DNA of 45,559 nucleotides from Usitatibacter sp035624355 (GCA_035624355.1 DASPRQ010000046.1:1-45559), one strand, 5' to 3'; shown: positions 8,321 to 19,503, counted from the first letter of the stretch. Made by a program: numbers and translations. Notes: generated by a model not told the origin, from the sequence alone.

Positions 8321-8324
<4 letters not shown>
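7839..8324 (+). CDS. nuoE: NADH-quinone oxidoreductase subunit E
   Basis: 24-kDa-type subunit of the NADH dehydrogenase module with a thioredoxin-like fold carrying 2Fe-2S cluster N1a; 161 residues. The ligands are Cys84 and Cys89 (CTNLPC) and Cys126 and Cys130 (CFGAC). The N-terminal helical part has YPPEQKRSAAIAAL and the conserved ATFYNMY. It starts 2 nt after the cupin gene and shares ATGA with nuoF, so NuoE and NuoF, which form the NADH-oxidising unit, are translationally coupled. Confidence 0.97.
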
Positions 8325-9655
<1,331 letters not shown>

Positions 9656-9661
9656 CCTTCC

Positions 9662-11959
9662 ATGCCCAACGACGCCCGCCCCGAAGCGAAGCCCGTCACG
9701 CTGGAGATCGACGGAAGGTCCGTGAGCGTCCCGGCCGGCGCCACGGTGATGGATGCCGCGTCCCGGCTCGGCATCTACGTGCCGCACTTCTGCTACCACA
9801 AGAAGCTCACCATCGCGGCCAACTGCCGCATGTGCCTGGTGCAGGTGGAGAAGGCGCCCAAGCCCCTTCCCGCGTGCGCCACCCCCGTCGCCGAGGGCAT
9901 GAAGGTCCTCACCCATTCGCCCGCGGCCATCGACGCGCAGAAGGGCGTGATGGAGTTCCTGCTCATCAACCATCCGCTCGATTGCCCGATCTGCGACCAG
10001 GGCGGGGAGTGCCAGCTCCAGGACCTCGCGGTGGGCTACGGCCAGTCCTCGTCGCGCTACGGCGAGGCGAAGCGCGTCGTCGTGAACAAGAATCTCGGGC
10101 CGCTCATCTCGACCGACATGACGCGCTGCATCCAGTGCACGCGCTGCGTGCGCTTCGGCCAGGAGATCGCCGGCGTGATGGAGCTCGGCATGGCCGGCCG
10201 CGGCGAGCACGAGGAGATCGTCACGTTCGTCTCGCGCACGGTCGACTCCGAGGTCTCGGGCAACATGATCGACATCTGCCCGGTGGGCGCGCTCACCTCG
10301 AAGCCCTTCCGCTTCACGGCGCGCAACTGGGAGCTCACCCGCCGCCGCAGCGTGAGCCCCCACGATTCCCTCGGCTCGAACGTCGTGATCCAGGCGAAGG
10401 TCGATCGCGTGATGCGCGTGCTCCCGGTCGAGAACGAGGCGGTGAACGAATGCTGGCTCGCGGACCGCGACCGCTTCGCCTACGAGGGGCTCAATTCCGC
10501 CGAGCGCCTGCTCTGCCCGATGGTGCGCCGCGAGGGCGGCTGGGCGGAAGCCGGCTGGACCGAGGCGCTCGAGGCCGCCGCCGAGGGGCTGAAGGACGTG
10601 GCGGCGCGCCACGGCGCCGACGCGCTGGGCGTGCTGCTCGCCCCGGGCCTCACCCTCGAGGAGCTGCACCTCGGCGCGCGCTTCGCCCGCGGGCTCGGCA
10701 CGGACAACGTGGACCACCGCGTCCGCCAGTCCGACTTCCGCGCGGGCGCGGCGTGGGTCCCGTGGCTCGGCATGCCGGTGGCCGCGCTCGCCGGGCTCGA
10801 ATCGGTGCTGCTCGTGGGCTCCAACCTGCGCAAGGAGCTGCCGCTCGTCGCGGTGCGCCTGCGCGCGGGGGCCCGGCGCGGGCTCGCCGTGAACGTCCTG
10901 GGGGTGGCCGACGACGATCTCCTCATGCCCGTCGCGAAGCGCGTCACGGTGCGCCCGTCGCAGCTCGCGTCGAGCCTCGCGGCGATGGCCCCGTGCCTGG
11001 AAGGCAAGCGGGGCGCCATCCTCCTCGGACATTACGCGCAGCAGCATCCCGATTACGCCGCGATCCTCGCGGCCGCCCGCGCCCTCGCCCGCGCGACGGG
11101 GGCCACCCTCGGCGTGCTGCCCGACGGGGGCAACGCCGTGGGCGCGCACCTCGTGGGCGCCGTGCCGCGCGCCGGCGGGCTGGACGCGCGCGCGATGGTG
11201 GACAAGGCGCGCCGCGGCTACCTCGTGGCGGGCCTGGAGCTCGATCTCGACATGGGCCCGCGCGCGCTCGAGGCCTTCGCGCAGGCCGAGTTCGGCGTGG
11301 CCCTCACCGCGTTCCGCGACGCCACCGCCGAGCGCGCCCGCGTGATGCTGCCCATCGCGACCTTCGCCGAGACCGCGGGCACCTTCGTGAACATGGAGGG
11401 GCGCGTGCAGTCGTTCAACGCGGCCGTGAGCCCGCCCGGCGACGCGCGCCCGGCCTGGAAGGTGCTGCGCATGCTGGGCTCGCTCCTCGGTCTGCCGGGT
11501 TTCGGCGCGGACCGCATCGAGGACGTGCGCTCGGACATCGCGGGCGCCGCCGGCCGGGCCGGCGACCTCCAGGCCTGGGCGCAGGCGGGCCTCGCCGCGG
11601 CGCCCGGGGAGGGATCGTGGCCGGCCCGCGCGAGCCCCGCCGCGCTCGAGCGCATCGCCGAGCTCGCGCTCTACGGGACCGATCCCATCGTGCGCCGCGC
11701 GCCGTCGCTGCAGAAGACGGCCGACGGGAAGGGCGCGCGGACCGCGCGCTTCCATCCGGCGACCTTCGCCTCGCTGGGCCTTGCCGAGGGCGGGGCGGTG
11801 CGCATCCGCCAGGGCGGGGGCGAGGCGGTGCTCGCCGCGGTGGCCGATCGCGCGGTGCCCGAGGGGTGCGTGCGCGTCGCGCGCGGGGTTCCCGAGACCG
11901 CGCTCCTCGGCGACGGAGAGGTGACGGCGCAGGCCGTGCGCCTGGAAGCGGTCGCATGA
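9662..11959 (+). CDS. nuoG: NADH-quinone oxidoreductase subunit G
   Basis: 75-kDa-type iron-sulfur subunit of the peripheral arm; 765 residues. The N-terminal ferredoxin domain binds N1b through Cys44, Cys55, Cys58 and Cys72. N5 is bound by His104, Cys108, Cys111 and Cys117 (CDQGGECQLQD). N4 is bound by Cys156, Cys159, Cys162 and Cys206. A molybdopterin-oxidoreductase-like domain fills the rest. The extra CxxCxxxC motif for N7, seen in E. coli and Thermus, is absent after residue 210, as in mitochondria and in alpha- and betaproteobacteria. The stop overlaps nuoH in ATGA. Confidence 0.98.
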   Translation: MPNDARPEAKPVTLEIDGRSVSVPAGATVMDAASRLGIYVPHFCYHKKLTIAANCRMCLVQVEKAPKPLPACATPVAEGMKVLTHSPAAIDAQKGVMEFLLINHPLDCPICDQGGECQLQDLAVGYGQSSSRYGEAKRVVVNKNLGPLISTDMTRCIQCTRCVRFGQEIAGVMELGMAGRGEHEEIVTFVSRTVDSEVSGNMIDICPVGALTSKPFRFTARNWELTRRRSVSPHDSLGSNVVIQAKVDRVMRVLPVENEAVNECWLADRDRFAYEGLNSAERLLCPMVRREGGWAEAGWTEALEAAAEGLKDVAARHGADALGVLLAPGLTLEELHLGARFARGLGTDNVDHRVRQSDFRAGAAWVPWLGMPVAALAGLESVLLVGSNLRKELPLVAVRLRAGARRGLAVNVLGVADDDLLMPVAKRVTVRPSQLASSLAAMAPCLEGKRGAILLGHYAQQHPDYAAILAAARALARATGATLGVLPDGGNAVGAHLVGAVPRAGGLDARAMVDKARRGYLVAGLELDLDMGPRALEAFAQAEFGVALTAFRDATAERARVMLPIATFAETAGTFVNMEGRVQSFNAAVSPPGDARPAWKVLRMLGSLLGLPGFGADRIEDVRSDIAGAAGRAGDLQAWAQAGLAAAPGEGSWPARASPAALERIAELALYGTDPIVRRAPSLQKTADGKGARTARFHPATFASLGLAEGGAVRIRQGGGEAVLAAVADRAVPEGCVRVARGVPETALLGDGEVTAQAVRLEAVA

Positions 11960-13077
11960 ACGCCTACGTCGAGCGCCTCCAGGGCTACGCCACCGACTGG
12001 CTCGGGCCCGTCTGGGGGCCGCAGGCCTTCGCGACGGGCCGCGCGCTCGCGATGATCGTGATGGTGCTCGTGCCGCTGCTGCTCACGGTCCTCTACTACC
12101 AGCTCGTGGAGCGCTGGGTGATCGGCTGGATGCAGGTGCGCAAGGGCCCCAACCGCGTGGGCTGGAAGGGCGTGCTGCAGCCCATCGCCGACGCGATCAA
12201 GCTGCTCCTGAAGGAGCAGGTCGTGCCCGCGGGGGCGAACAAGGGCCTGTTCCTGCTCGCGCCCGTGATCTCCGTGGCCCCGGCGCTCGCCGCGTGGTCC
12301 ATCGTGCCCTTCGCCCCCGGATGGGTCATCTCCCAGGCGGACGCGGCGGTGCTCGTGCTGCTCGCCATGACCTCGCTCGGCATCTACGGGGTGATCATCG
12401 CCGGGTGGGCCTCGAACTCCAAGTACGCGTTCCTCGGCTCGATGCGCGCCGCCGCCCAGATGGTCGCCTACGAGCTCGCCATGGGCTTCGCGATCGTCGG
12501 CGCGCTCATGGCCGGCGGCAGCATGAACCTCACGCAGATCGTCGAGCGCCAGCACACCGACTGGGGCTTCCTCGGCTGGTTCTGGATCCCGCTCTTCCCG
12601 CTCTTCCTCGTGCACTACATCGCGGGGCTCGCCGAGACCAACCGGCACCCCTTCGACGTGGCCGAGGGCGAGAGCGAGATCGTGGCCGGGTTCCACGTCG
12701 AGTACTCGGGCATGGCCTTCGCCGTGTTCTTCCTCGCCGAGTACGCGAACATGATCCTCATCTCGACCATCTCGCCGATCCTCTTCTGGGGCGGGTGGCT
12801 GTCGCCGTTCGACTTCCCGGCCGTGCGCGGGTCGGGCCCCGCGCTCGCGTGGCTCGCCGCGCCGAGCGTCGCGTGGCTGTTCGCGAAGACCGCGTTCCTG
12901 ATGTTCGTCTTCCTCTGGATCCGGGCCTCCTTCCCGCGCTACCGCTACGACCAGATCATGCGGCTCGGCTGGAAGGTCTTCATCCCGGTGACGCTGGTGT
13001 GGATCGGCGTGGTGGGCTTCGCGATGATGGAGCCGTTCGCCCACTGGCCGGTCCTCAGGCTCTGGTTCGGACACTGA
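11956..13077 (+). CDS. nuoH: NADH-quinone oxidoreductase subunit H
   Basis: Membrane subunit at the junction with the peripheral arm; its cytoplasmic loops form part of the quinone chamber. 373 residues with about eight hydrophobic helices. Signatures include ERWVIGWMQVRKGPNRVG (near 52-69), the acidic GLAETNRHPFDVAEGESEIV loop (near 220-240) and the C-terminal RASFPRYRYDQIM. The start is fixed by the ATGA overlap with nuoG. nuoI begins 2 nt after its stop. Confidence 0.97.
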   Translation: MNAYVERLQGYATDWLGPVWGPQAFATGRALAMIVMVLVPLLLTVLYYQLVERWVIGWMQVRKGPNRVGWKGVLQPIADAIKLLLKEQVVPAGANKGLFLLAPVISVAPALAAWSIVPFAPGWVISQADAAVLVLLAMTSLGIYGVIIAGWASNSKYAFLGSMRAAAQMVAYELAMGFAIVGALMAGGSMNLTQIVERQHTDWGFLGWFWIPLFPLFLVHYIAGLAETNRHPFDVAEGESEIVAGFHVEYSGMAFAVFFLAEYANMILISTISPILFWGGWLSPFDFPAVRGSGPALAWLAAPSVAWLFAKTAFLMFVFLWIRASFPRYRYDQIMRLGWKVFIPVTLVWIGVVGFAMMEPFAHWPVLRLWFGH

Positions 13078-13079
13078 CC

Positions 13080-13571
13080 ATGCTCGCGCGCATCAAGGAC
13101 ATCGCCTCGAGCTTCATGCTCGCCGAGCTCCTGAAGGGCCTCGGCCTCACGGGGCGCTACCTCTTCTCGCGCAAGATCACGGTGCTCTACCCCGAGGAGA
13201 AGACGCCGGCGAGCCCGCGCATGCGCGGGCTGCACGCGCTGCGCCGCTACCCCAACGGCGAGGAGCGCTGCATCGCCTGCAAGCTGTGCGAGGCGGTCTG
13301 CCCCGCGCTCGCGATCACGATCGAGAGCGAGCAGCGCGACGACGGCACGCGCCGCACCACGCGCTACGACATCGACCTCGTCAAGTGCATCTACTGCGGC
13401 CTGTGCGAGGAAAGCTGCCCGGTGGACTCCATCGTCGAGACGCGCTTCATCGAGTTCCACGGCGAATCCCGCGGCGACCTGCTCTACACGAAGCCGATGC
13501 TGCTCGCGATCGGCGACCGCTACGAGGCCCAGATCGCGGCCGACCGCGCCGCCGACGCCCGCTTCCGCTGA
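13080..13571 (+). CDS. nuoI: NADH-quinone oxidoreductase subunit I
   Basis: TYKY-type ferredoxin subunit holding 4Fe-4S clusters N6a and N6b, between NuoG and NuoB. 163 residues. Two CxxCxxCxxxCP motifs are visible: Cys64, 67, 70 and 74 (CIACKLCEAVCP) and Cys103, 106, 109 and 113 (CIYCGLCEESCP). The N-terminus is amphipathic, with the usual YLFSRKITVLYPEEK stretch that lies along the membrane. It sits between nuoH and nuoJ with gaps of 2 and 1 nt. Confidence 0.97.
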   Translation: MLARIKDIASSFMLAELLKGLGLTGRYLFSRKITVLYPEEKTPASPRMRGLHALRRYPNGEERCIACKLCEAVCPALAITIESEQRDDGTRRTTRYDIDLVKCIYCGLCEESCPVDSIVETRFIEFHGESRGDLLYTKPMLLAIGDRYEAQIAADRAADARFR

Positions 13572-13572
13572 C

Positions 13573-14193
13573 ATGGACCTGCCCCTCGTCCTCTTCTGGA
13601 TCTACGCGGCGATCCTCATCGCGGCGGCCCTCGGCGTCGTGGTCGCGAGGAACCCGGTGCACGCCGCGCTCTTCCTCGTGCTCTCGTTCTTCACCGCCTC
13701 GGCGCTGTGGCTGCTGCTCTACGCCGAGTTCCTCGCCATCGTGCTCGTGCTCGTGTACGTGGGCGCGGTGATGGTGCTGTTCCTCTTCGTGGTGATGATG
13801 CTCGACATCAACCTCGACCGCCTGCGGCAGGGCTTCTGGAGGAACCTGCCGCTCGCCGGCCTCGTGGGCGTGCTCATGGCGACCGAGATGGTGGCGCTCC
13901 TCGTGCGCGGCTCGGCGGGGACCCCGCCCGGCCCCGTGCCGCCGGCCGGCTATTCGAACACCCGGGCCCTCGGGGAGGTGCTCTACACCGACTTCGTGTT
14001 CCCGTTCGAGATCGCGGCGGTGATCCTGCTCGTGGCGATCGTGGCCGCCATCGCGCTCACGCTCCGGCACCGCAAGGAAACCAAGTACCAGGATCCCGCG
14101 CGCCAGCTCGCGGTGCACCCGGCCGACCGCCTGCGGATCGTGAAGGTCGCGCCCGAGGGGGCCCCGCGCGCGGGCACGGAAGGGGCCGAATGA
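13573..14193 (+). CDS. nuoJ: NADH-quinone oxidoreductase subunit J
   Basis: Antiporter-adjacent membrane subunit (ND6 homologue); 206 residues with five hydrophobic helices. The third carries the conserved YVGAVMVLFLFVVMML sequence, including the pi-bulge tyrosine region, and is preceded by NPVHAALFLVLSFF. The C-terminal 40 residues are hydrophilic (ETKYQDPARQL onward). It ends in an ATGA overlap with nuoK. Confidence 0.96.
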   Translation: MDLPLVLFWIYAAILIAAALGVVVARNPVHAALFLVLSFFTASALWLLLYAEFLAIVLVLVYVGAVMVLFLFVVMMLDINLDRLRQGFWRNLPLAGLVGVLMATEMVALLVRGSAGTPPGPVPPAGYSNTRALGEVLYTDFVFPFEIAAVILLVAIVAAIALTLRHRKETKYQDPARQLAVHPADRLRIVKVAPEGAPRAGTEGAE

Positions 14194-14495
14194 TCCCGCT
14201 CACCGACTACCTCGTGCTCGCGGCGCTGCTCTTCGCGGTGAGCGTGGTCGGCATCTTCCTCAACCGCAAGAACCTCATCGTGCTGCTGATGGCGATCGAG
14301 CTGATGCTGCTCGCGGTGAACATGAACTTCGTCGCCTTCTCGCACGCCCTGGGCGACCTCTCGGGGCAGGTGTTCGTCTTCTTCATCCTCACCGTGGCGG
14401 CGGCGGAATCGGCGATCGGGCTCGCGATCCTCGTCGTCCTCTTCCGCAACCTGCGCTCCATCCACGTGGACGACCTGGGGCGCCTCAAGGGCTAG
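14190..14495 (+). CDS. nuoK: NADH-quinone oxidoreductase subunit K
   Basis: Small membrane subunit (ND4L homologue) in the proton path; 101 residues and three hydrophobic helices. The two conserved membrane glutamates are present: Glu37 in AIELMLLAVN and Glu73 in AAAESAIGLAI. The start is set by the ATGA overlap with nuoJ. A 24-nt spacer separates it from nuoL. Confidence 0.97.
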   Translation: MIPLTDYLVLAALLFAVSVVGIFLNRKNLIVLLMAIELMLLAVNMNFVAFSHALGDLSGQVFVFFILTVAAAESAIGLAILVVLFRNLRSIHVDDLGRLKG

Positions 14496-14519
14496 GGCCC
14501 GGCGGGAAAGAACAAGAAC

Positions 14520-16523
14520 ATGGACCTCATGACCCTCGCCTGCATCGCCGCCTTCGCCCCGCTCGCGGGCTCCGTCCTCGCCGGCATCCTCGGTCCGAAG
14601 CTGGGACGGGCCTTCGCGCACTGGTCGGCGATCCTCTCGGTGGCGGCGTCGTTCGCCGCCTCGCTCGCGGTCCTCGCCCAGGTGTGGCACGGCGCGCGGC
14701 TCGACGAGGCGCTCTACACGTGGATCGCCGGCCCCGGCTTCGAGATGAAGGTGGGCTTCCTCCTCGACCGGCTCACCGTGACGATGATGGCGGTGGTCAC
14801 GTTCGTGTCGCTCATGGTGCACGTCTACACCGTGGGCTACATGGCCGACGACCCGGGCTACCAGCGCTTCTTCGCCTACACGGCGCTCTTCACCTTCTCG
14901 ATGATGATGCTGGTGATGGCGGACAACTTCCTCCAGCTCTTCTTCGGCTGGGAGGCGGTGGGCCTGGTGTCGTACCTGCTCATCGGCTTCTGGTACACGC
15001 GCCCGACGGCCATCTACGCGAACCTCAAGGCCTTCCTCGTGAACCGCGTGGGCGACTTCGGGTTCCTGATCGGGATCGCGGTCATCTTCACGGTCTTCGG
15101 CACGCTCGACTACGGCCCGGTGTTCGCCGCGGCGGGCAAGTTCGCGCAGGCCCAGGCGAGCGTGGAGCTCATCCCGGGGCTGCCCTGGTCGCTGTTGAGC
15201 CTCATCTGCGTGAGCCTCTTCGTGGGCGCCATGGGCAAGAGCGCCCAGTTCCCGCTGCACGTGTGGCTGCCGGACTCGATGGAGGGCCCCACGCCGATCT
15301 CCGCGCTGATCCACGCGGCGACCATGGTGACGGCGGGCATCTTCATGGTGGCGCGCATGTCGCCGCTGTTCGAGCTGTCGGAGACGGCGCGCTGGGTGGT
15401 GACCTGGGTCGGGTCGATCACCATGTTCTTCATGGCCCTGGTGGCCGTGGTGCAGTACGACATCAAGCGCGTCGTGGCCTACTCGACGCTCTCGCAGCTC
15501 GGATACATGACGGTCGCGCTCGGCGCCTCGGCCTACCCGGCGGCGATCTTCCACCTCGTCACCCACGCCTTCTTCAAGGCCGTGCTCTTCCTCGGGGCGG
15601 GCTCGGTCATCATCGCGCTGCACCACGAGCAGGACATGCGCCGCATGGGCGGGCTCGCGAAGTACATGCCGGTCACCTACGCGACGGTGCTCGTGGGAGC
15701 GCTCGCCAATGCCGGCATCCCGCCGTTCGCGGGATTCTTCTCCAAGGATTCCATCATCGACGCCCTCGCGATCTCCGAAGTGCCCGGGCACGCGTTCGCC
15801 TACGTGCTCGCGCTCGCGTCCGCGTACGTGGGCGCCCTCTACTCGTTCCGCCTCGTGTTCTTCGCCTTTCACGGCGAGGAGCGCTTCGCCGCGCACGGGC
15901 ACGGGGAGCACGGCGCCGAGGAGCCGCATCACGAGGAGATGCACGGCAAGCCGCGCGAGTCGCCGTGGGTGGTCACGGTGCCGCTCGTGCTGCTCGCGAT
16001 CCCCTCGGTCGTCGCCGGGGCGCTCCTCATCGGCCCGATGCTCTACGGCGGCTGGTTCGGCTCTTCCATCGCGCCCACCGGGACCATGGAGGAGATGGCG
16101 AAGGAGTTCCAGGGGTGGCTGCCGATGACGCTGCACGCGTTCGGGTCGGTCGCCCTCTGGCTCGCGCTCGCGGGGCTCGCCACGGCCTGGTATTTCTACA
16201 TCGCGCGCCCCGACCTTCCGGCGCTCGTGAAGGCGCGGCTCGCCCCGCTCGCCACGGTGCTCGAGCGCAAGTACTACATCGACGACTTCAACGACTGGTT
16301 CTTCGCCGGCGGCATGCGGCGCCTGGGCACGGGCCTGTGGACCTGGGGGGACCGCACCGTGATCGACGGGATCATGGTGAACGGCACCGCGCGGCTGATC
16401 GGCTGGTTCGCGGGGGTCGCGCGGCGCCTGCAGACCGGGTTCATCTACCACTACGCGTTCACGATGATCTTCGGCCTGGTCGCCCTGCTCGGCTTCTTCT
16501 GGGTGTATCTCAGCCGGCTCTAG
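14520..16523 (+). CDS. nuoL: NADH-quinone oxidoreductase subunit L
   Basis: Distal antiporter-like proton-pumping subunit with the long lateral helix; 667 residues with some 15-16 hydrophobic helices. The key TM5 glutamate is in FGWEAVGLVSYLLIGFW and the TM7 lysine in MGKSAQFPLHVWLPDSMEGP. VVAYSTLSQLGYM is the broken-helix region. A His/Glu-rich cytoplasmic loop (HGHGEHGAEEPHHEEMHGK) near 460 is a variable part of the family. The last 100 residues contain the lateral helix and a terminal anchor. It is separated from nuoK and nuoM by 24 and 30 nt. Confidence 0.97.
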   Translation: MDLMTLACIAAFAPLAGSVLAGILGPKLGRAFAHWSAILSVAASFAASLAVLAQVWHGARLDEALYTWIAGPGFEMKVGFLLDRLTVTMMAVVTFVSLMVHVYTVGYMADDPGYQRFFAYTALFTFSMMMLVMADNFLQLFFGWEAVGLVSYLLIGFWYTRPTAIYANLKAFLVNRVGDFGFLIGIAVIFTVFGTLDYGPVFAAAGKFAQAQASVELIPGLPWSLLSLICVSLFVGAMGKSAQFPLHVWLPDSMEGPTPISALIHAATMVTAGIFMVARMSPLFELSETARWVVTWVGSITMFFMALVAVVQYDIKRVVAYSTLSQLGYMTVALGASAYPAAIFHLVTHAFFKAVLFLGAGSVIIALHHEQDMRRMGGLAKYMPVTYATVLVGALANAGIPPFAGFFSKDSIIDALAISEVPGHAFAYVLALASAYVGALYSFRLVFFAFHGEERFAAHGHGEHGAEEPHHEEMHGKPRESPWVVTVPLVLLAIPSVVAGALLIGPMLYGGWFGSSIAPTGTMEEMAKEFQGWLPMTLHAFGSVALWLALAGLATAWYFYIARPDLPALVKARLAPLATVLERKYYIDDFNDWFFAGGMRRLGTGLWTWGDRTVIDGIMVNGTARLIGWFAGVARRLQTGFIYHYAFTMIFGLVALLGFFWVYLSRL

Positions 16524-16553
16524 CCCCTTCCGACAAGAGAGAACAACGAGGCG

Positions 16554-18035
16554 ATGCTCCAGGACCCCCTGCTCTCGCTGGCCATCTGGGTGCCGATCGC
16601 GTTCGGCATCGCGGTGCTCGCCGTCGCGGACGACCGCGCCCCGGCGCCGGCGCGGTGGACCGCGCTCGCGGGCTCGATCCTCGGGTTCGCGGTCTGCATC
16701 CCGCTGTGGGCCGGCTTCCGCCCGGTGGCCGACATGCAGTTCGTCGAGATGGCCCCGTGGATCGCCCGCTTCAACGTGAGCTACCACCTCGGCGTGGACG
16801 GCATCTCGATGCCGCTCATCCTGCTGAACAGCCTCATGACCGTGCTGGTGGTGGTCGCGCACTGGGAGGTGGTCACCGAGAAGGTCGGCCAGTACCTCGC
16901 CGCCTTCCTCATCATGTCGGGGCTCATCAACGGCACCTTCGCCGCGCTCGACGCCATCCTCTTCTACGTGTTCTTCGAGGGGATGCTGATCCCCATGTTC
17001 CTCATCATCGGCGTGTGGGGCGGGCCCAACCGCGTGTACGCGGCGGTCAAGTTCTTCCTGTACACGCTGCTGGGGTCGCTGCTGATGCTCGCCACGTTCA
17101 TCTACCTCTACAGCGCGACCAACGGCAGCTTCGAGATCCTCGACTACCAGAAGCTCGCGCTCCCGATGGGGCCGCAGGTGCTGATCTTCCTCGCGATGTT
17201 CATGTCCTTCGCGGTGAAGGTGCCGATGTGGCCGGTGCACACGTGGCTGCCCGACGCGCACGTGGAGGCGCCCACGGGCGGCTCGGTGATCCTCGCGGCG
17301 ATCACGCTCAAGATCGGCGGCTACGGGTTCCTGCGCTTCAACCTGCCGATCGCTCCCGACGCCTCGCACGCGCTCGCGGGCTTCATGATCGCGCTGTCGC
17401 TGGTGGCGATCGTCTACATCGGGCTGGTGGCGCTGGTGCAGGCGGACATGAAGAAGCTGATCGCCTACTCGTCGATCGCGCACATGGGCTTCGTCACCCT
17501 CGGCTTCTTCATCTTCACCGCCGACGGGATGCTGGGAGGGCTCGTGCAGATGATCTCCCACGGGTTCGTGTCGGCCGCGCTCTTCCTGTGCGTGGGCGTG
17601 CTCTACGACCGCATCCACTCGCGCCAGATCTCCGACTACGGCGGGGTCGCGAACACGATGCCGGTCTTCGCCGCCTTCTTCGTGCTCTTCGCGATGGCGA
17701 ACTCGGGCCTGCCCGGCACGAGCGGCTTCGTGGGCGAGTTCCTCGTGATCCTGGGCACGATGAAGGTGAGCTTCTGGTACACGTTCCTCGCGGCCACCAC
17801 CCTCGTCACGGGCGCGGCCTACACGCTGTGGATGGTGAAGCGCGTGGTGTACGGGGCCGTGGCGAGCCCGAAGGTGGCGGCGCTGCGCGACGTGGGCGCT
17901 CGCGAGCTCGTCTTCCTCGTGATCCTCGCCGTCGCGGTGCTCGCCCTCGGCGTCTACCCGAAACCGCTCGCCGACGTGGCGAGCCCCACGCTCCAGCAGC
18001 TGCTCCGGCACGTGGAGCAGGGCAAGGCCGGCTGA
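16554..18035 (+). CDS. nuoM: NADH-quinone oxidoreductase subunit M
   Basis: Second antiporter-like proton-pumping subunit; 493 residues and about 14 hydrophobic helices. The conserved membrane glutamate lies in FFEGMLIPMFLIIGVWG and the lysine in KVPMWPVHTWLPDAHVEAP. IAYSSIAHMGFVTLG marks the discontinuous helix. A GAGG-type SD lies just before the ATG (CGAGGCG). nuoN begins 10 nt after the stop. Confidence 0.97.
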   Translation: MLQDPLLSLAIWVPIAFGIAVLAVADDRAPAPARWTALAGSILGFAVCIPLWAGFRPVADMQFVEMAPWIARFNVSYHLGVDGISMPLILLNSLMTVLVVVAHWEVVTEKVGQYLAAFLIMSGLINGTFAALDAILFYVFFEGMLIPMFLIIGVWGGPNRVYAAVKFFLYTLLGSLLMLATFIYLYSATNGSFEILDYQKLALPMGPQVLIFLAMFMSFAVKVPMWPVHTWLPDAHVEAPTGGSVILAAITLKIGGYGFLRFNLPIAPDASHALAGFMIALSLVAIVYIGLVALVQADMKKLIAYSSIAHMGFVTLGFFIFTADGMLGGLVQMISHGFVSAALFLCVGVLYDRIHSRQISDYGGVANTMPVFAAFFVLFAMANSGLPGTSGFVGEFLVILGTMKVSFWYTFLAATTLVTGAAYTLWMVKRVVYGAVASPKVAALRDVGARELVFLVILAVAVLALGVYPKPLADVASPTLQQLLRHVEQGKAG

Positions 18036-18045
18036 GGGCCCCGAC

Positions 18046-19503
18046 ATGACCACCGCCACCTTCTCGCTCGCCACCGTCGCGCCCGCCCTGCCGGAAATCG
18101 TGCTGCTCGTGCTCGCCTCGGCCCTGCTCGTCGCGGACCTGTTCCTCAAGGGCGGGGCCGCGCGCCGCGCCACCTACTGGCTCGCCCAGGCCTCGCTCGC
18201 CGCCACCGTCGCGGCCGTCCTCGCGCAGGTGGGCGAGCCGGCGGCGGTCACCTTCCACGGCATGTACGTGGCGGACCTGCTCGCCCAGGTGCTCAAGGTG
18301 GCCGCGCTCGTCGCCGTGATGGCCACGCTCTTCATGAGCCGCACGTACCTGGAGCTGCGGGGGCTCCTCACCGGCGAGTTCCTCTGCCTCGCGCTCTTCG
18401 GCGCGCTGGGCATGATGGTGATGATCTCCGCGCACCACTTCATCACGCTCTACCTGGGGCTCGAGCTCATGGCGCTGTCGCAGTACGCCATGGTCGGCCT
18501 CGAGCGCGACTCGCCGCGCGCTACCGAGGCCGCGATGAAGTACTTCATCCTCGGGGCGCTTGCTTCGGGGCTGCTGCTGTACGGGATGTCGATGCTCTAC
18601 GGGGCCACGGGCTCCCTCGAGCTCACGCGCGTCGCCTACGCGATCGAGCGCGGCAGCGCGCACGCGCTCCTCGGCGCCTTCGGGCTGGTCTTCGTGGTGG
18701 CGGGCATCGCCTTCAAGCTGGGCGCGGCGCCCTTCCACATGTGGATCCCCGACGTCTACCACGGCGCGGCCACGCCCACGACGCTCTACATCGGCGCGGC
18801 CCCCAAGCTCGCGGCGCTCGGCTTCGTCCTGCGCCTGCTCGCCGTGGGGCTGCAGGGCATGAGCGCGGACTGGCAGCAGATGCTGGTCGCACTCGCCGTG
18901 GTCTCGCTCCTCGTGGGCAACGTGGTGGCGATCGCGCAGGCGAACCTCAAGCGCATGCTGGCCTACTCGACCATCGCCCACATGGGGTTCCTCCTCCTCG
19001 GGGTGATCGCCGGCAACGACGACGGCTATTCCGCCGCGCTCTTCTACGCGATCGCGTACGCGATCATGACGCTGGGCTCCTTCGGCATGATCCTGCTCCT
19101 GTCGCGCGCCGGGTTCGAGGCCGAGCGCATCGACGACTTCCGCGGGCTCAACCAGAGGTCGCGGTGGTACGCTTTCATGATGCTGGTGCTCATGTTCTCG
19201 CTCGCGGGCATCCCGCCCACCGCGGGCTTCTTCGCCAAGCTCTCGGTGCTCGAGGCCGTGCTCCAGGCCGGCTATACGTGGCTGGTCGTGTACGCGGTCC
19301 TGCTTTCGGTGGTGGGCGCCTTCTACTACCTGCGCATCGTGCGGCTCATGTACATGGAGGCCCCCGAGGGCGAGCTCACGCTCGACCCGCGGCGCGACGC
19401 GCGCTGGGTGCTCTCGGCCGCGGGGCTCGCCACGCTCGCCCTGGGCATCGTGCCGGCGCCGCTCCTGGACCTGTGCATGCGCGCGATCACGGCCTCGATG
19501 TGA
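18046..19503 (+). CDS. nuoN: NADH-quinone oxidoreductase subunit N
   Basis: Third antiporter-like subunit, next to NuoK; 485 residues and about 14 hydrophobic helices. The conserved glutamate is in LYLGLELMALSQYAMVG and the lysine in FKLGAAPFHMWIPDVYHGA. LAYSTIAHMGFLLLG is the broken-helix motif. It is the last complex I gene in the usual order. The stop shares a base with the next ATG (TGATG), so the downstream NUDIX gene is very likely on the same message. Confidence 0.97.
   Translation: MTTATFSLATVAPALPEIVLLVLASALLVADLFLKGGAARRATYWLAQASLAATVAAVLAQVGEPAAVTFHGMYVADLLAQVLKVAALVAVMATLFMSRTYLELRGLLTGEFLCLALFGALGMMVMISAHHFITLYLGLELMALSQYAMVGLERDSPRATEAAMKYFILGALASGLLLYGMSMLYGATGSLELTRVAYAIERGSAHALLGAFGLVFVVAGIAFKLGAAPFHMWIPDVYHGAATPTTLYIGAAPKLAALGFVLRLLAVGLQGMSADWQQMLVALAVVSLLVGNVVAIAQANLKRMLAYSTIAHMGFLLLGVIAGNDDGYSAALFYAIAYAIMTLGSFGMILLLSRAGFEAERIDDFRGLNQRSRWYAFMMLVLMFSLAGIPPTAGFFAKLSVLEAVLQAGYTWLVVYAVLLSVVGAFYYLRIVRLMYMEAPEGELTLDPRRDARWVLSAAGLATLALGIVPAPLLDLCMRAITASM

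Noticed and set aside
13983..18173. A 1396-codon minus-strand open frame across nuoJ to nuoN
   Set aside because: It mirrors hydrophobic membrane proteins and gives extremely charged, repetitive sequence (His, Arg, Glu, Asp) with no start signals. Not a gene.
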